Shown in pieces: positions 15,837-24,252 of a stretch of DNA of 64,000 nt (positions are counted from its first letter, which is position 1; each line of letters opens with the position of its first letter). The notes beneath the pieces are model-generated. The model was not told the DNA's origin and made no database searches. It saw nothing but the letters and a program-made list of their open reading frames with translations. The translations under genes and the position numbers were made by a program. The stretch comes from BOG-908 sp965198855 (GTDB lineage: Bacteria; Pseudomonadota; Alphaproteobacteria; Acetobacterales; Acetobacteraceae), in NCBI GenBank assembly GCA_965198855.1, contig CBDAPZ010000001.1:1674001-1738000 (forward strand), read 5' to 3'.

Positions 15837-16709
15837 ATGCCAAACGAAACCGACCTTCTCCTCCGCATCGCCGAGGCGCTCGAGCGTCTCGCCCCGCCCC
15901 CACCCCGCCCGCTCTCCCTCGAAGGCGCCGACGCGTTCGTTTGGCACCCAAGCCTCGGCGGGGGGGCCGAAGCCCTTACCCCGGTGGAACACGTCTCCCG
16001 TGTCGAGATCAGCCTCCTGCAAGGCATCGATCGCGCCAAATCCATCCTGCTCGACAACACGCTCCGCTTCGCCGCCGGCTACCCGGCCAACAACGCCATG
16101 CTCTGGGGCGCGCGCGGCATGGGCAAATCGAGCCTGGTCAAAGCCGCCCACGCACAAGCCAATGCCCAACGGCCGGGCTTGCTCGCGTTGATCGAGATCC
16201 ACCGAGAGGACATCACCACCCTCCCCATCCTCCTTGGCGGCCTCCGCCAGCAGCCCCGCCGAGCCTTGGTGTTCTGCGATGATCTCTCCTTCGAGCGCGA
16301 GGATGCCGACTACAAAGCGCTGAAATCCGTGCTGGATGGCGGCATCGAAGGCCGGCCGGCCAATGTGCTGTTCTACGCCACCAGCAATCGGCGCCATTTG
16401 ATGCCACGCGACATGATCGACAATGAACGCGCAACAGCGATCGCCCCCGGCGAGGCGACAGAAGAAAAGGTCTCTCTCTCGGACCGCTTCGGCCTCTGGC
16501 TCGGCTTCCACGGCTGCGATCAGGCAACCTACCTGTCCATGGTCCAAGCCTACGCCACCGAGCTGGCCCTTCCGGTGTCCCCCGCCGATCTGCGTGCCCA
16601 AGCCCTAGAGTGGTCCGTCACCCGCGGCGCGCGCTCAGGCCGTGTCGCCTGGCAATTCATCCAGGATCTGGCCGGCAGCGAAGCCCTTCGGGCAGGCAGC
16701 GCCACCTGA
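15837..16709 (+). CDS. DUF815 family ATPase
   Basis: AAA-type ATP-binding protein of the DUF815 family, found next to yajC in many alphaproteobacteria. Walker A is GARGMGKSSLV (about residues 90-100), Walker B is ALVFCDDLSFE (about 141-151), and the sensor region reads VLFYATSNRRHLMPRDM. The N-terminal 50 residues are proline-rich. Length 290 is normal. It is divergent from yajC with a 96-bp shared gap. The molecular role is unknown. It is the last host gene before the element's left boundary. Confidence 0.9.
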   Translation: MPNETDLLLRIAEALERLAPPPPRPLSLEGADAFVWHPSLGGGAEALTPVEHVSRVEISLLQGIDRAKSILLDNTLRFAAGYPANNAMLWGARGMGKSSLVKAAHAQANAQRPGLLALIEIHREDITTLPILLGGLRQQPRRALVFCDDLSFEREDADYKALKSVLDGGIEGRPANVLFYATSNRRHLMPRDMIDNERATAIAPGEATEEKVSLSDRFGLWLGFHGCDQATYLSMVQAYATELALPVSPADLRAQALEWSVTRGARSGRVAWQFIQDLAGSEALRAGSAT

Positions 16710-16719
16710 CGAACAGCGA

Positions 16720-16800
16720 AAAAAACCGCCCGGCACGCCGGGCGGCAAGTTTAGGGAGGAAACGCACCGGTCACCCGGCGTAATGACTACGCCATACTCA
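16720..16800 (+). ncRNA. Candidate small RNA, copy A
   Basis: A 9-bp hairpin (16726-16745, loop AC) is followed by CAAGTTTAGGGAGGAAACGC (16746-16765), GGTCACCCGGC and a second perfect hairpin (GGCGTA/TACGCC, 16777-16793). The 20-nt tract and the GTCAC..CGGC block recur at 62335-62367 after an unrelated-sequence but equally strong hairpin. Covarying hairpin plus invariant single-stranded tract is what a structured RNA shows. The tract resembles my memory of the alphaproteobacterial alpha-r8/suhB (MmgR) sRNA family; this needs a covariance-model search. The boundaries are approximate. On the minus strand the first hairpin plus A-run could also be a terminator. Confidence 0.45.
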
Positions 16801-16889
16801 ACGCATGGTTGCAATCGTTTTCTTGCTGCGCTGAGGCGATAAACGCGATTAGCAAGCGATCGCGCGGGAGCGATGAAAGAATTCGAGAA

Positions 16890-16935
16890 TGGTGGGTGCA
16901 GTAGGATTCGAACCTACGACCCGCTGATTAAGAGT
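16890..16935 (-). other. Left attachment site (attL), tRNA-Lys 3' fragment
   Basis: These 46 bp are identical to 54142-54187, the 3' half of tRNA-Lys from the anticodon loop to the CCA end. At 16936 the sequence leaves the tRNA (TACCTAG instead of CAGCTG). This is therefore the displaced 3' end left by site-specific integration. Confidence 0.95.
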
Positions 16936-17064
16936 TACCTAGTTCTCTTTTCCGAGGATGTTCCAAGGTGTCCTACACCGCTTAGAAATGCAACCAATCA
17001 CTTGTGGTTAACGCGATCTATCTGCTAATCTCCGTCTCGGGGTGTCCCTGACAATCCTGGATTG

Positions 17065-17095
17065 TTGAAGCCCCGTTGAAGCCCAGTTGAAGCCC
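17065..17095 (+). promoter_or_regulatory. Putative integrase arm-type sites, left end
   Basis: Three copies of TTGAAGCCC start at 17065, 17076 and 17087, spaced exactly 11 bp, just inside attL and before the integrase gene. The same motif is at the right end (54061, 54072). Helically phased repeats near both ends are typical arm-type integrase sites. Confidence 0.7.
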
Positions 17096-17124
17096 CATTC
17101 GTGGGGCGTGGCAGGATGAACGGT

Positions 17125-18375
17125 ATGTCGGTGCATTTGACGGAGACGAGTGTCGGGAAGGCGACTCGCGATGCGCACGAGACCGGTAATCGTCGAGAAC
17201 TGATCGACGCCAAGACGCCAGGGCTCCGCCTCCGGGTGACGCCTCCCAGCCGCAAAACGCGCGATGGTAGCCAAGCTTGGGTGTTGTGCTGCCGAGACCG
17301 AGAAGGTCGTATGCGGCGGTTTCCATTGGGCAACTACCCAACCATGGGCATAAGCGCTGCCCGGACAGCCGCCAAAGCGCTCCATGTCAGAGTAACGCTC
17401 GAAGGTGCTGATCCAGTCGCAGAGCGACGCCGCGAGCGCGTAATCGGCCGGGATGCAAAAGACGGGACCGGCACTTTAGCCGGGCTGTTGGATGTGTATG
17501 AACGACAGCGGGGCGTAACGCTGAAGCGCTGGGGCGAGTGCCGCCGGCGGATTGAAAGTGTGTTCTCCAAGTATCTAAAGCGCCCGCTGGAAGGCATGAA
17601 GTTGGCCGATCTGCAGATGGCGGCGGACAACTGGGAGGCGAAGCAGTCCGCGGCGGCTGCCGTGCGGTATCTACGCCCGATCATGAAATGGGCTGCCCAC
17701 CGTCGCTACGTGACGGCCGATTTGGCAACTATCTCCCCGCCCGCCACAGTGGGGCGTCGCGTCCGTGTGCTGAGCCGGGGAGAATTGGCGGCGCTGCTGC
17801 CTACGCTCGACGCCTCAAACCGCCCCTATGCCGCTGCAATGCGTTTTCTGTTGCTGACCCTCGCCCGCCGGGAGGAAGCCGCCTCCGCGCGGTGGCGCGA
17901 TATCGACCTTGATGCCGCCACCTGGACTATACGCGAGACAAAAAACGGGCAGCCGCATGCGGTGCCGCTCTCGCGTCAGGCAGTGGCACTGGTGCTGGAC
18001 CGGCTGCCGAGGGACAAGAACGAGAAGCCAATGAAACCGGACGCCAGCGCCCTGCTATTCGCCACCGCAACGGGGGAGCCGCTGGCTAATTGGGACAGAG
18101 AAACGAAAATTCTCATGGAGGCGAGCGGCACTGGAGGCTGGACCCGCCATGATCTGCGCCGCACCGGCGCCACCATGCTAGGCGAGATGGGCGAACTGCC
18201 CGATATTATCGAGGCGAGTTTGAACCATGTTGCGATCCGATCTCAATTGGCCGCCACTTATAATCGCAGCCGCTACCGACCCCAGGTCGCCGCCGCCCTG
18301 CAACGCCTAGCCGATGCCCTGGATGAGATCGAGGCCGGCGCCGGCGCGGTGGTTGCGCTGCACGGTAGAACATAA
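17125..18375 (+). CDS. int: Tyrosine-type integrase
   Basis: Site-specific recombinase expected to insert and excise this element at tRNA-Lys. The N-terminal part is DUF4102-like (LIDAKTPGLRLRVTPPSRK, FPLGNYPTMGISAAR), the middle a SAM-like DNA-binding domain, and the catalytic domain holds LARREEAASARW with the first catalytic arginine, HDLRRTGATML with the HxxR box and a tyrosine in AATYNRSRY. About 416 residues from ATG 17125, which has AGGA 8 nt upstream; GTG 17101 and ATG 17116 are alternatives. It lies next to attL with arm sites immediately upstream, the usual layout for P4-like integrases. Confidence 0.93.
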   Translation: MSVHLTETSVGKATRDAHETGNRRELIDAKTPGLRLRVTPPSRKTRDGSQAWVLCCRDREGRMRRFPLGNYPTMGISAARTAAKALHVRVTLEGADPVAERRRERVIGRDAKDGTGTLAGLLDVYERQRGVTLKRWGECRRRIESVFSKYLKRPLEGMKLADLQMAADNWEAKQSAAAAVRYLRPIMKWAAHRRYVTADLATISPPATVGRRVRVLSRGELAALLPTLDASNRPYAAAMRFLLLTLARREEAASARWRDIDLDAATWTIRETKNGQPHAVPLSRQAVALVLDRLPRDKNEKPMKPDASALLFATATGEPLANWDRETKILMEASGTGGWTRHDLRRTGATMLGEMGELPDIIEASLNHVAIRSQLAATYNRSRYRPQVAAALQRLADALDEIEAGAGAVVALHGRT

Positions 18376-18380
18376 ACGCG

Positions 18381-19175
18381 ATGGTTAATCGGGCTGTGCG
18401 GCAAGGCATATCCAAAACGGTTGTCCAAAAGCAACCTGACAAGAACCCCCTCATCGCGCTACCGCAACGTTTTATACTACATCTAGAAGATGCGCCCCAT
18501 CCACCGCGCTGGCGGATTGCCGTCCATCAAAAGGCTGTCGAAACCGTAAAACTAGCTGCGGCAGCCGGCAGTCCCTTAACCGAAAGAAATATCCTTCAGG
18601 CAATAGAAGATCACGCCAAGCGGTGGCCCTCGTGTCAAGCTTGTCGTGATCTTCCACAATTTGCCTGGTCCATGAATGTTCTTCGTGTGACATCGTCTCA
18701 AACAGTCGCTCAGATACAAAAGCGGACAGCAGCGCGCGAAAATCTGCGCCTGAAAGAACTTAGAAAAGCAATCGAACTTCTTGCGCGTCATCCATTCAAG
18801 CCGTCGAATATTTTCTCAGACGAGGAAAACCTGCGATTAGACATCCTCTTCGAGGCAGCAAGGAATGCCACTGATATCATTACCGCACCAGATCCGCCCC
18901 ATAAGGAAGAATCGTCGGTCTGGCATGACGTTGCTCGTTTAATAGCGTGGCACGTTGAGCGTCTTCTACTCGAAGCAGGACGTGTAGATTTAATCGGTAA
19001 ACCCGGCGGTCCATTAATGGACGTCATAGCGGAATTGCTTCAGCAAATCGGTATCCACAAAGACCCAGACGCCGTTCGGAAAGTACTCGAGGTAGCGAGC
19101 GTGCCTACAAATCTGGCCGCGGCCCCTCAGCTTCGGCGCGTGCTAGAAACTGAGAGCTTCTATCTAATCACCTGA
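18381..19175 (+). CDS. Hypothetical protein downstream of integrase
   Basis: 264 residues, 5 nt after the integrase stop, so probably co-transcribed. I do not recognise a domain. The protein is mostly helical, with a conserved-looking CxxC pair (SCQACRDL, about residues 78-85) and no membrane segment or signal peptide. Base composition is clearly less GC-rich than the host genes, consistent with transferred DNA. A role in excision or in the cargo cannot be told apart from context. Confidence 0.65.
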   Translation: MVNRAVRQGISKTVVQKQPDKNPLIALPQRFILHLEDAPHPPRWRIAVHQKAVETVKLAAAAGSPLTERNILQAIEDHAKRWPSCQACRDLPQFAWSMNVLRVTSSQTVAQIQKRTAARENLRLKELRKAIELLARHPFKPSNIFSDEENLRLDILFEAARNATDIITAPDPPHKEESSVWHDVARLIAWHVERLLLEAGRVDLIGKPGGPLMDVIAELLQQIGIHKDPDAVRKVLEVASVPTNLAAAPQLRRVLETESFYLIT

Positions 19176-19272
19176 TTTTTCTGCGGAAAAACCAGCCCAT
19201 CTGATATTCCGGTGTTTGCGGCCGATTTGTGTGGCTGATCAGGGTCCTCCTAACACAGCCGAGGACACCCTG

Positions 19273-19518
19273 ATGAACCAAACAGCGAAACCTCAAAACC
19301 ATAGCACCGACGCAAACGCGCCGATCGCCGCGCCGATCAACGAAGCATGTCGTCTCTCCGGCTTTTCCCGCAGCGAGATATACCGCCGCCTTGCTGCAGG
19401 CGATATTGCAGCGATTAAGAATGGTTCGCGCACGCTCGTTCTCGTCGCTTCGCTGCGTGCCTACATAGAGGCACTGCCACCGGCCACCTTCCGCGCCCCG
19501 ACTGGCTCTGCCGCTTAA
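19273..19518 (+). CDS. AlpA/excisionase-like helix-turn-helix protein
   Basis: 81-residue DNA-binding protein with a MerR-like winged HTH: INEACRLSGFSRSEIYRRLAAGDIAAIKNG (positions about 22-51), then the wing and LRAYIEALP. This pattern matches AlpA-type regulators and excisionases of integrative elements, which control int expression or act as directionality factors. ATG 19273 is preceded by GAGG at 9 nt; the longer frame from 19216 is not supported. A hairpin follows at 19525. Confidence 0.85.
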   Translation: MNQTAKPQNHSTDANAPIAAPINEACRLSGFSRSEIYRRLAAGDIAAIKNGSRTLVLVASLRAYIEALPPATFRAPTGSAA

Positions 19519-19524
19519 ACGCAA

Positions 19525-19550
19525 CCGCCCCGACGCGAATGTCGAGGCGG
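19525..19550 (+). terminator. Hairpin after the AlpA-like gene
   Basis: Ten-base stem CCGCCCCGAC / GTCGAGGCGG (one wobble) with GCGAAT loop, 6 nt after the stop; no T-run. Confidence 0.45.
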
Positions 19551-19635
19551 CTGGAATTCGAGAGTGTGTAGACAACATTCTAGTAGTCGAATTCAGGCGT
19601 TTTTGCAAGGCGGAACGGGGCATCGGAGAATTTCG

Positions 19636-19830
19636 ATGGCTGATTCTTTTGAAACTGTGTGGAGCGACGAAGAAGATCTCTCCGTCGACTTCTGGAACGA
19701 TCGCCAGATTGGCCGTGTCGCCGCCCCATTTATTCGCCGCAATACCCGCGTGACCGAGGTTAAGGGGCGCATAGTCGACGCTGCGGAGGTCACGAAGAAC
19801 ACCAACGAGCAGCAAGGTTCTGCATCGTGA
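19636..19830 (+). CDS. Small hypothetical protein of the replication operon
   Basis: 64 residues from ATG 19636 (GGAG 8 nt upstream). Acidic N-terminal half (ETVWSDEEDLSVDFW), no domain recognised. Its stop overlaps the GTG of the next gene (GTGA), so the two are translationally coupled and lead into the helicase gene. Probably a phage-type accessory or regulatory peptide. Confidence 0.65.
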   Translation: MADSFETVWSDEEDLSVDFWNDRQIGRVAAPFIRRNTRVTEVKGRIVDAAEVTKNTNEQQGSAS

Positions 19831-20060
19831 CCGCCGCGCGTCCAACCCCCGAGATGATTCTGCGCCTACGGGCGGCGCACAACGATTCAAATCCGGCGAT
19901 TCCTATGCGGCCCGCGGTGTCAAGCATAAGCGCTGAACAGAATAATTTTACATGTGCTCTGCAGACGCTGATCGAAGCGTTGAATCACTTGTCGCCAGAG
20001 TTCCGCGGCGAAGCGAAGCTGGATGCCATTCGTCGCTTGGCGGATCTGGCCCATGGCTGA
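19827..20060 (+). CDS. Small hypothetical protein overlapping the helicase gene
   Basis: 77 residues, GTG start inside the preceding stop (GTGA), stop 8 nt inside the DnaB-like gene. Predicted helical C-terminal half (LQTLIEALNHLSPEFRGEAKLDAIRRLADL). No recognised domain. Tight overlaps on both sides support real translation. Confidence 0.65.
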   Translation: MTAARPTPEMILRLRAAHNDSNPAIPMRPAVSSISAEQNNFTCALQTLIEALNHLSPEFRGEAKLDAIRRLADLAHG

Positions 20061-21498
20061 TCCGCTTATCGGCCGGCCTGGCCTCCTCCTCCCGCCCATT
20101 ATGGTGTCGGAAAACGACCTGAAACTCGAGCAAGGTCTGCTTGGTGCCCTTCTCATGAATCCAAGCCGCGCGATCCCGCGCATCCCTGAGGGTTTTTCAA
20201 GCTCGCATTACTCGGATGACCTGCACCGAGATCTTCACGACGCGATCATTGACATCGGTCCGGGATCAGATCCCGTCATCGTCGGACAGACGCTCAACCT
20301 CGCCCCTAATGATAGAACGTATCTTGCCCAGTTGCTTGTGGCTGGCGTGAGCTGGATGCTGACCGAGGATTATGCACGCGGGATAACGGAGGCATCTAAC
20401 CGGCGTGAAATCCAAATTGTCATGCACAAGATCGCGGAGGAACTGGAGCGGGGAAGTCGCGACGCACCCGCATCATCCATCATCAACCTTGCCTTGGCAC
20501 GTCTGGATGCTTTGGGCAGCGGCACGCAGGGCCAGCGCGGCGGCAGCACGTTCGACAGCGCGTTAGACGCTGCGCTCGAGCAGACGACGCGCGCCGCTCG
20601 TGGCGAACAGATGGCTGGCCGGTCGACAGGCATGGCGAGCGTCGATGAAGCGCTCGGTGGTTTGGAGAATGGGACATTCAACATCCTGGCTGCGCGCCCA
20701 GGGATGGGCAAAACGGCCCTAGGGTGTCAGTGGGCTGTCCACGTGTCCCGTGCTTGCAAATTGACTGGAGAGGGCGGCGTGCTGGCCTTTTCGCTCGAGA
20801 TGCCAGCGCTTGCCCTCGCGCGTCGCTGCTTATCCGAAGTCAGCAAAATATCAGTCGTCGACCTGAAGCGCGGTCGGATCGACGGCCGCGTTCAGGACAT
20901 CAGCCGTGCTCGCCACGAACTGCGTGACCTTCCAATTTTCATTGAAGATGCAGGCGGCCAGAACTTGGTCGCTATTCGGCAGAAAGCACGTGCAGCACAG
21001 CGTAAGTTCAAACACCTGTCTCTCATAATGATCGACCACCTTAGCATCGTGAAGCCTGATGACATCGACCGCAAGCATGGCGCTACCCAAGCAGTCGGCC
21101 GCATCAGTAACGCGCTACGTGACCTTAGTAAGGAATTCGATTGCCCGGTTTTGTGCCTGTCGCAGCTTAACCGCAACCTAATCTCACGCGACGACAAGCG
21201 CCCAAACCTTGGAGACCTGCGCCAATCCGGCGATATCGAGCAAGACGCGGACACGGTAATGTTTCTCCACCGCGAGGAGATGTTCCTGCCAAAGAACGTC
21301 CCCGAGCAGACCTCAACGGAGACGCAACAGAAGTACCAAGAGCGCGTCCGCCAGTGGGAGGATGCACGTGCTCGCTCGACAGGCCAAGCTGAGCTTATTT
21401 TCGAGAAGGTGCGCGACGGTGCACCGTGCAGCGTCGCCCTCGAATTTAACTGCGAAACGATAAGCTTTTCGGAGGCGGGCTTGGTCCCGAAATCATAG
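20053..21498 (+). CDS. DnaB-like replicative helicase of the element
   Basis: RecA-fold hexameric helicase of the DnaB family, probably driving element replication. N-terminal DnaB domain begins ENDLKLEQGLLGALLMNP (about residues 20-37). The C-terminal RecA core holds Walker A ARPGMGKTALG (about 213-223), FSLEMPALALARRCLSE, Walker B LIMIDHLSIV, and the late motif DLRQSGDIEQDADTVMFLHR. Length about 481. ATG 20053 is chosen over 20023 because it matches the family N-terminus; it overlaps the previous stop by 8 nt. The next gene overlaps its stop by one base. Confidence 0.93.
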   Translation: MADPLIGRPGLLLPPIMVSENDLKLEQGLLGALLMNPSRAIPRIPEGFSSSHYSDDLHRDLHDAIIDIGPGSDPVIVGQTLNLAPNDRTYLAQLLVAGVSWMLTEDYARGITEASNRREIQIVMHKIAEELERGSRDAPASSIINLALARLDALGSGTQGQRGGSTFDSALDAALEQTTRAARGEQMAGRSTGMASVDEALGGLENGTFNILAARPGMGKTALGCQWAVHVSRACKLTGEGGVLAFSLEMPALALARRCLSEVSKISVVDLKRGRIDGRVQDISRARHELRDLPIFIEDAGGQNLVAIRQKARAAQRKFKHLSLIMIDHLSIVKPDDIDRKHGATQAVGRISNALRDLSKEFDCPVLCLSQLNRNLISRDDKRPNLGDLRQSGDIEQDADTVMFLHREEMFLPKNVPEQTSTETQQKYQERVRQWEDARARSTGQAELIFEKVRDGAPCSVALEFNCETISFSEAGLVPKS

Positions 21499-22364
21499 TG
21501 AGCGCAGCAGACACATGGATGCCTTTATACATCGGTGACTACCTTGCCGACACGATGCACATGAACTGCGTGCAGCACGGCGCATACCTTCTTCTGCTGA
21601 TGCATCAGTGGCGCTCGGGCCCGCTCCCAAACGAAGATGCTCAGCTCTCTGCCATCGCCCGGTGTGATCTAGCTACTTGGCGCAAGGTCGTCGCCCCGGT
21701 GGTCCGGCCCTTCTTTGATCTCGACCACGGACGGCTTTCGCAGAAGCGGCTCGCTGCTGAGCGGGACAAGGCTGATTTGATCGTGAGCAAGCGGGCTGAA
21801 GCAGGCCGCAAGGGTGCTGCTGCGAAGCACCAGAAACCCAACGATGACACGAAGTTCGTCCAAAAAAACTTGGGTTACTCTGAGGCATTTGATGTGGCAA
21901 TTGCTATAGCAGATGCCTCAGCAAACGCACAGCAAACCGATAGCACGCTCTGTGTACAGTCACAGTCACAGTCACAGTCACAAGAAGAAGCAGCTGCAGA
22001 ACGCAACACGCATCCTACTCAAGCGGGTCCATCAAAGGTTCATCAACCCCGACGTTCTGATCCACCGCACAAGTGGGCGTCCATCGCAGAGACCTGGGAG
22101 ATCGATCAAAAAATGGTAAGGCGGCCTGTGGTCGCCGGCGAGTATTTCGACCTCCTTGTCGACCAAGTACTTACAGCGGCTGGAATCAATGACCCTCATT
22201 GGGCCGGCGATTTGGCACCGATCATTGGTTGGCTCAAATCAGGTAAAAGCGGCGCTGAAATCATCGCATCTGTGCGCCAAGTGGCCGCGAGGCAAAGTTA
22301 CAAGCCAGCTAACAGTCTGAAATACTTCGACGCAGCGGTTCGCGAATTCGTGGCTGCGAAATAG
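21498..22364 (+). CDS. DUF1376 (YdaU-like) primosomal protein
   Basis: 288 residues starting with GTG 21498 that overlaps the helicase TAG (TAGTG). The N-terminal domain (TWMPLYIGDYLADTMHMNCVQHGAYLLLL) is the DUF1376/YdaU signature of phage replication proteins that work with DnaB- or DnaC-like partners. A basic linker follows, then a low-complexity QSQSQSQSQ run from a tandem CAGTCA repeat (about 21957-21985). The C-terminus (residues about 195-288) looks like a DnaT/DnaD-type domain. With the helicase it forms the element's replication module. Confidence 0.85.
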   Translation: MSAADTWMPLYIGDYLADTMHMNCVQHGAYLLLLMHQWRSGPLPNEDAQLSAIARCDLATWRKVVAPVVRPFFDLDHGRLSQKRLAAERDKADLIVSKRAEAGRKGAAAKHQKPNDDTKFVQKNLGYSEAFDVAIAIADASANAQQTDSTLCVQSQSQSQSQEEAAAERNTHPTQAGPSKVHQPRRSDPPHKWASIAETWEIDQKMVRRPVVAGEYFDLLVDQVLTAAGINDPHWAGDLAPIIGWLKSGKSGAEIIASVRQVAARQSYKPANSLKYFDAAVREFVAAK

Positions 22365-22456
22365 GGCGCGGCACGCACGCCGAGCGCCTCGGAACACGCC
22401 ATTGCTCTCATAGTTTGCCCATGTGAAACAGCATCTAACTTGTTACGAGCAACCTG

Positions 22457-22696
22457 ATGCCACTGGAGATGCGTTTTTACCGGTCCGTGCCAGGCGATCT
22501 TAACACGGAACCCGACGTCCTGATCCGCGGTGAGATCCCACCGGCCAGGAGCGTCCTGCTAGGGCATTTGGTCGATCGCCACATGCTGCCGAACAACCAA
22601 ACTATGAAGCCCATGCGCGCCGATGTCGTCGACGATAGCGGCGTCGTCTTAGTCGAGGCGGCAGTCGATGTTTGGGCGCCGGCGAGGCGAGTGTAG
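22457..22696 (+). CDS. Small hypothetical protein
   Basis: 79 residues with plausible coding composition (RFYRSVPGDLNTEPDVLIRGEIPPARSV). A GAGC stretch lies 8 nt before the ATG. No domain recognised. It follows the replication genes after 92 nt on the same strand. Could be a spurious frame. Confidence 0.4.
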   Translation: MPLEMRFYRSVPGDLNTEPDVLIRGEIPPARSVLLGHLVDRHMLPNNQTMKPMRADVVDDSGVVLVEAAVDVWAPARRV

Positions 22697-22904
22697 AACT
22701 CGCCACGCGCATCTGGAAGACAGGCTGCGCCAGCCTGCGCTTGTTGAGCCTTGGTTGACCAAATAGCGCGGGCGCTGGCTTCAAGCGTTCCGGGCGGCTC
22801 ATCCGGGAGCGTGTCCTATCGCTCGCGGCCGCCATGTTCCCGGTTGTAGAGGAAGAGCTTGGCGGCGCGACTTTTGTCTGGGCGGATCTCGAAGCACGTC
22901 TCAG

Positions 22905-23108
22905 GTGGAAGGCGGCACGGCCACGCAGACGGCCGCCGATATCCGAGCCATTGAGGATATAGCACTAGAGGAATTGCGGGGCGGGCTGCCTAATGGCGCG
23001 CTCTCGGAAAACAATCTAGTCGCTGCCGCCCGGGTAGTCGGAATGCGTCGCCTGACTCAGCGGGCCGGGGCACGGCTTTTAAATGCCCGTGAGTCCGAGC
23101 AGCCCTGA
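22905..23108 (+). CDS. Doubtful small ORF
   Basis: 67 codons from GTG 22905, Ala/Leu/Arg-rich, helical, without a good ribosome-binding site. The surrounding 22697-23242 carries nothing else I can support apart from nested GCTAGC palindromes at 23212-23252, which could form a hairpin at the end of the converging repressor gene. Confidence 0.25.
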   Translation: MEGGTATQTAADIRAIEDIALEELRGGLPNGALSENNLVAAARVVGMRRLTQRAGARLLNARESEQP

Positions 23109-23242
23109 CCCACCACGGAGCTTCAACGTCCTGCCGGACCTGTAGAAGGTAATATGTGCCGCCGGGTTCGACGGCGACTGCGGACCATGCCGGTACTGAG
23201 CGGCGCGATCGTTGCTAGCGTGCTAGCTAGCTTGCCCGCGAG

Positions 23243-23482
23243 CTAGCTCGGCGGCCGTGCAAGCCGGACGCCCTCTCCTGCGCTGTCCGGGGCAATGAAG
23301 ACAATGCCTCCGTTCTCGAGCGCCGTCAGCACTTTCATCGCGTTGTCCGCCGAACTGCGCCCAATCCCTAGTTTCTCCATTCTTTGGATTGTCGGCAACG
23401 ATAGCCCTGATTTTGTGGCGAGGTCCCGTTGCTCCCAATCCAAGAAAAGCCGTGCCGCCTTGATCTGTTTAGGAGAAATCAT
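23243..23482 (-). CDS. XRE-family transcriptional repressor
   Basis: 79-residue lambda-repressor-like HTH protein: ISPKQIKAARLFLDWEQRDLATKSGLSLPTIQRMEKLG covers helices 1-4 (residues about 2-40). It lacks a dimerisation or protease domain, so it is a Cro/CI-like small regulator rather than an SOS-cleavable repressor. It is transcribed divergently from the gene at 23750 across a 267-bp regulatory gap that holds inverted TGTYTCAGAC sites. Its ATG is preceded by AGGAG-free sequence, but the reading frame is convincing. Confidence 0.85.
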   Translation of the reverse strand: MISPKQIKAARLFLDWEQRDLATKSGLSLPTIQRMEKLGIGRSSADNAMKVLTALENGGIVFIAPDSAGEGVRLARPPS

Positions 23483-23549
23483 GTTTCAGACATCTTACTT
23501 GATATTTCATGCTTGACGCTGCTTACATCATGCCTTACGTCTGAGACAT
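23481..23549. promoter_or_regulatory. Putative operator pair for the XRE repressor
   Basis: ATGTTTCAGAC (23481-23491, overlapping the repressor start) and GTCTGAGACAT (23539-23549) are inverted copies differing at one base. The area between is AT-rich and probably contains both divergent promoters. Autoregulation is the natural reading. Confidence 0.5.
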
Positions 23550-23749
23550 AGAGCAAGCCGTTTCAAAAGGCACATAAGATGCGCAAACCATACAAATAAG
23601 GGCTGGCCTACCTTATACTATGCCGCGCCCGCTGCCGCGCAAGTTGCCATCGCCGCGGCGCCACTTGATCTGCACGCGGACGCAGTTCGCGAGCAGCCTA
23701 GCCCGTGCCCGGGGGCCATCCGGCGAGCAATCAAGATGAGGTCATCAAC

Positions 23750-24214
23750 ATGAACGTCATTTCACCAATCACCATCGAAGCCGCCGGCGCGCGCGTGCGC
23801 CATATGACGGCGATGCTCACGAGGCTAGCCGACTTAAGCTGCACATCTGGCGTTTCGGCAATCGATCGGAAAGAAGCCGACAGAGGCTATAGGGTTATGG
23901 ATGTGGAGCGGGAAGCGCTAATCGATTTTATCGCAGCAAAACCGGCATGCACGCCCATCGACGTGCTAACCCAAATCGACTCATTGACCGTGCAGCTGCA
24001 TGCGATGGCCTCGGAAGACAATCTGTCCGACGGCTACAAAAAATTGCTGAACCAAGTAGTCCGGGTTTTTGCCGGCGCGTCCGGCGTCTTATCGAATGTC
24101 GCTGGAACCGGACTCGATGAATTCACTGTCAGTGGCTTAGACGAGGTCTACAGCCTGGTTTTTCCGCTAGTTTCTCGGTCGGAGATTGCCTGCGCTGATC
24201 TTGGTCATTCATAG
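23750..24214 (+). CDS. Hypothetical protein opposite the repressor
   Basis: 154 residues from ATG 23750, with GAGG 8 nt upstream. Predicted helical; no signal peptide, membrane helix or recognised domain. It is the first gene to the right of the putative operator, so it may be repressed by the XRE protein. A hairpin follows its stop, so it is likely a single-gene unit. Confidence 0.65.
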   Translation: MNVISPITIEAAGARVRHMTAMLTRLADLSCTSGVSAIDRKEADRGYRVMDVEREALIDFIAAKPACTPIDVLTQIDSLTVQLHAMASEDNLSDGYKKLLNQVVRVFAGASGVLSNVAGTGLDEFTVSGLDEVYSLVFPLVSRSEIACADLGHS

Positions 24215-24228
24215 GGGGAAATACCATC

Positions 24229-24252
24229 GGAGCGCCATCGTTCGGGCGCTCC
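24229..24252 (+). terminator. Hairpin after the 23750 gene
   Basis: GGAGCGCC / GGCGCTCC stem with an 8-nt loop, 14 nt after the stop; no T-run. Confidence 0.45.

Noticed and set aside
21957..21985. CRISPR-like or phase-variation repeat
   Set aside because: Units of six bases only, in frame; it cannot switch the gene off and has no spacers. No CRISPR array is present anywhere in the window.
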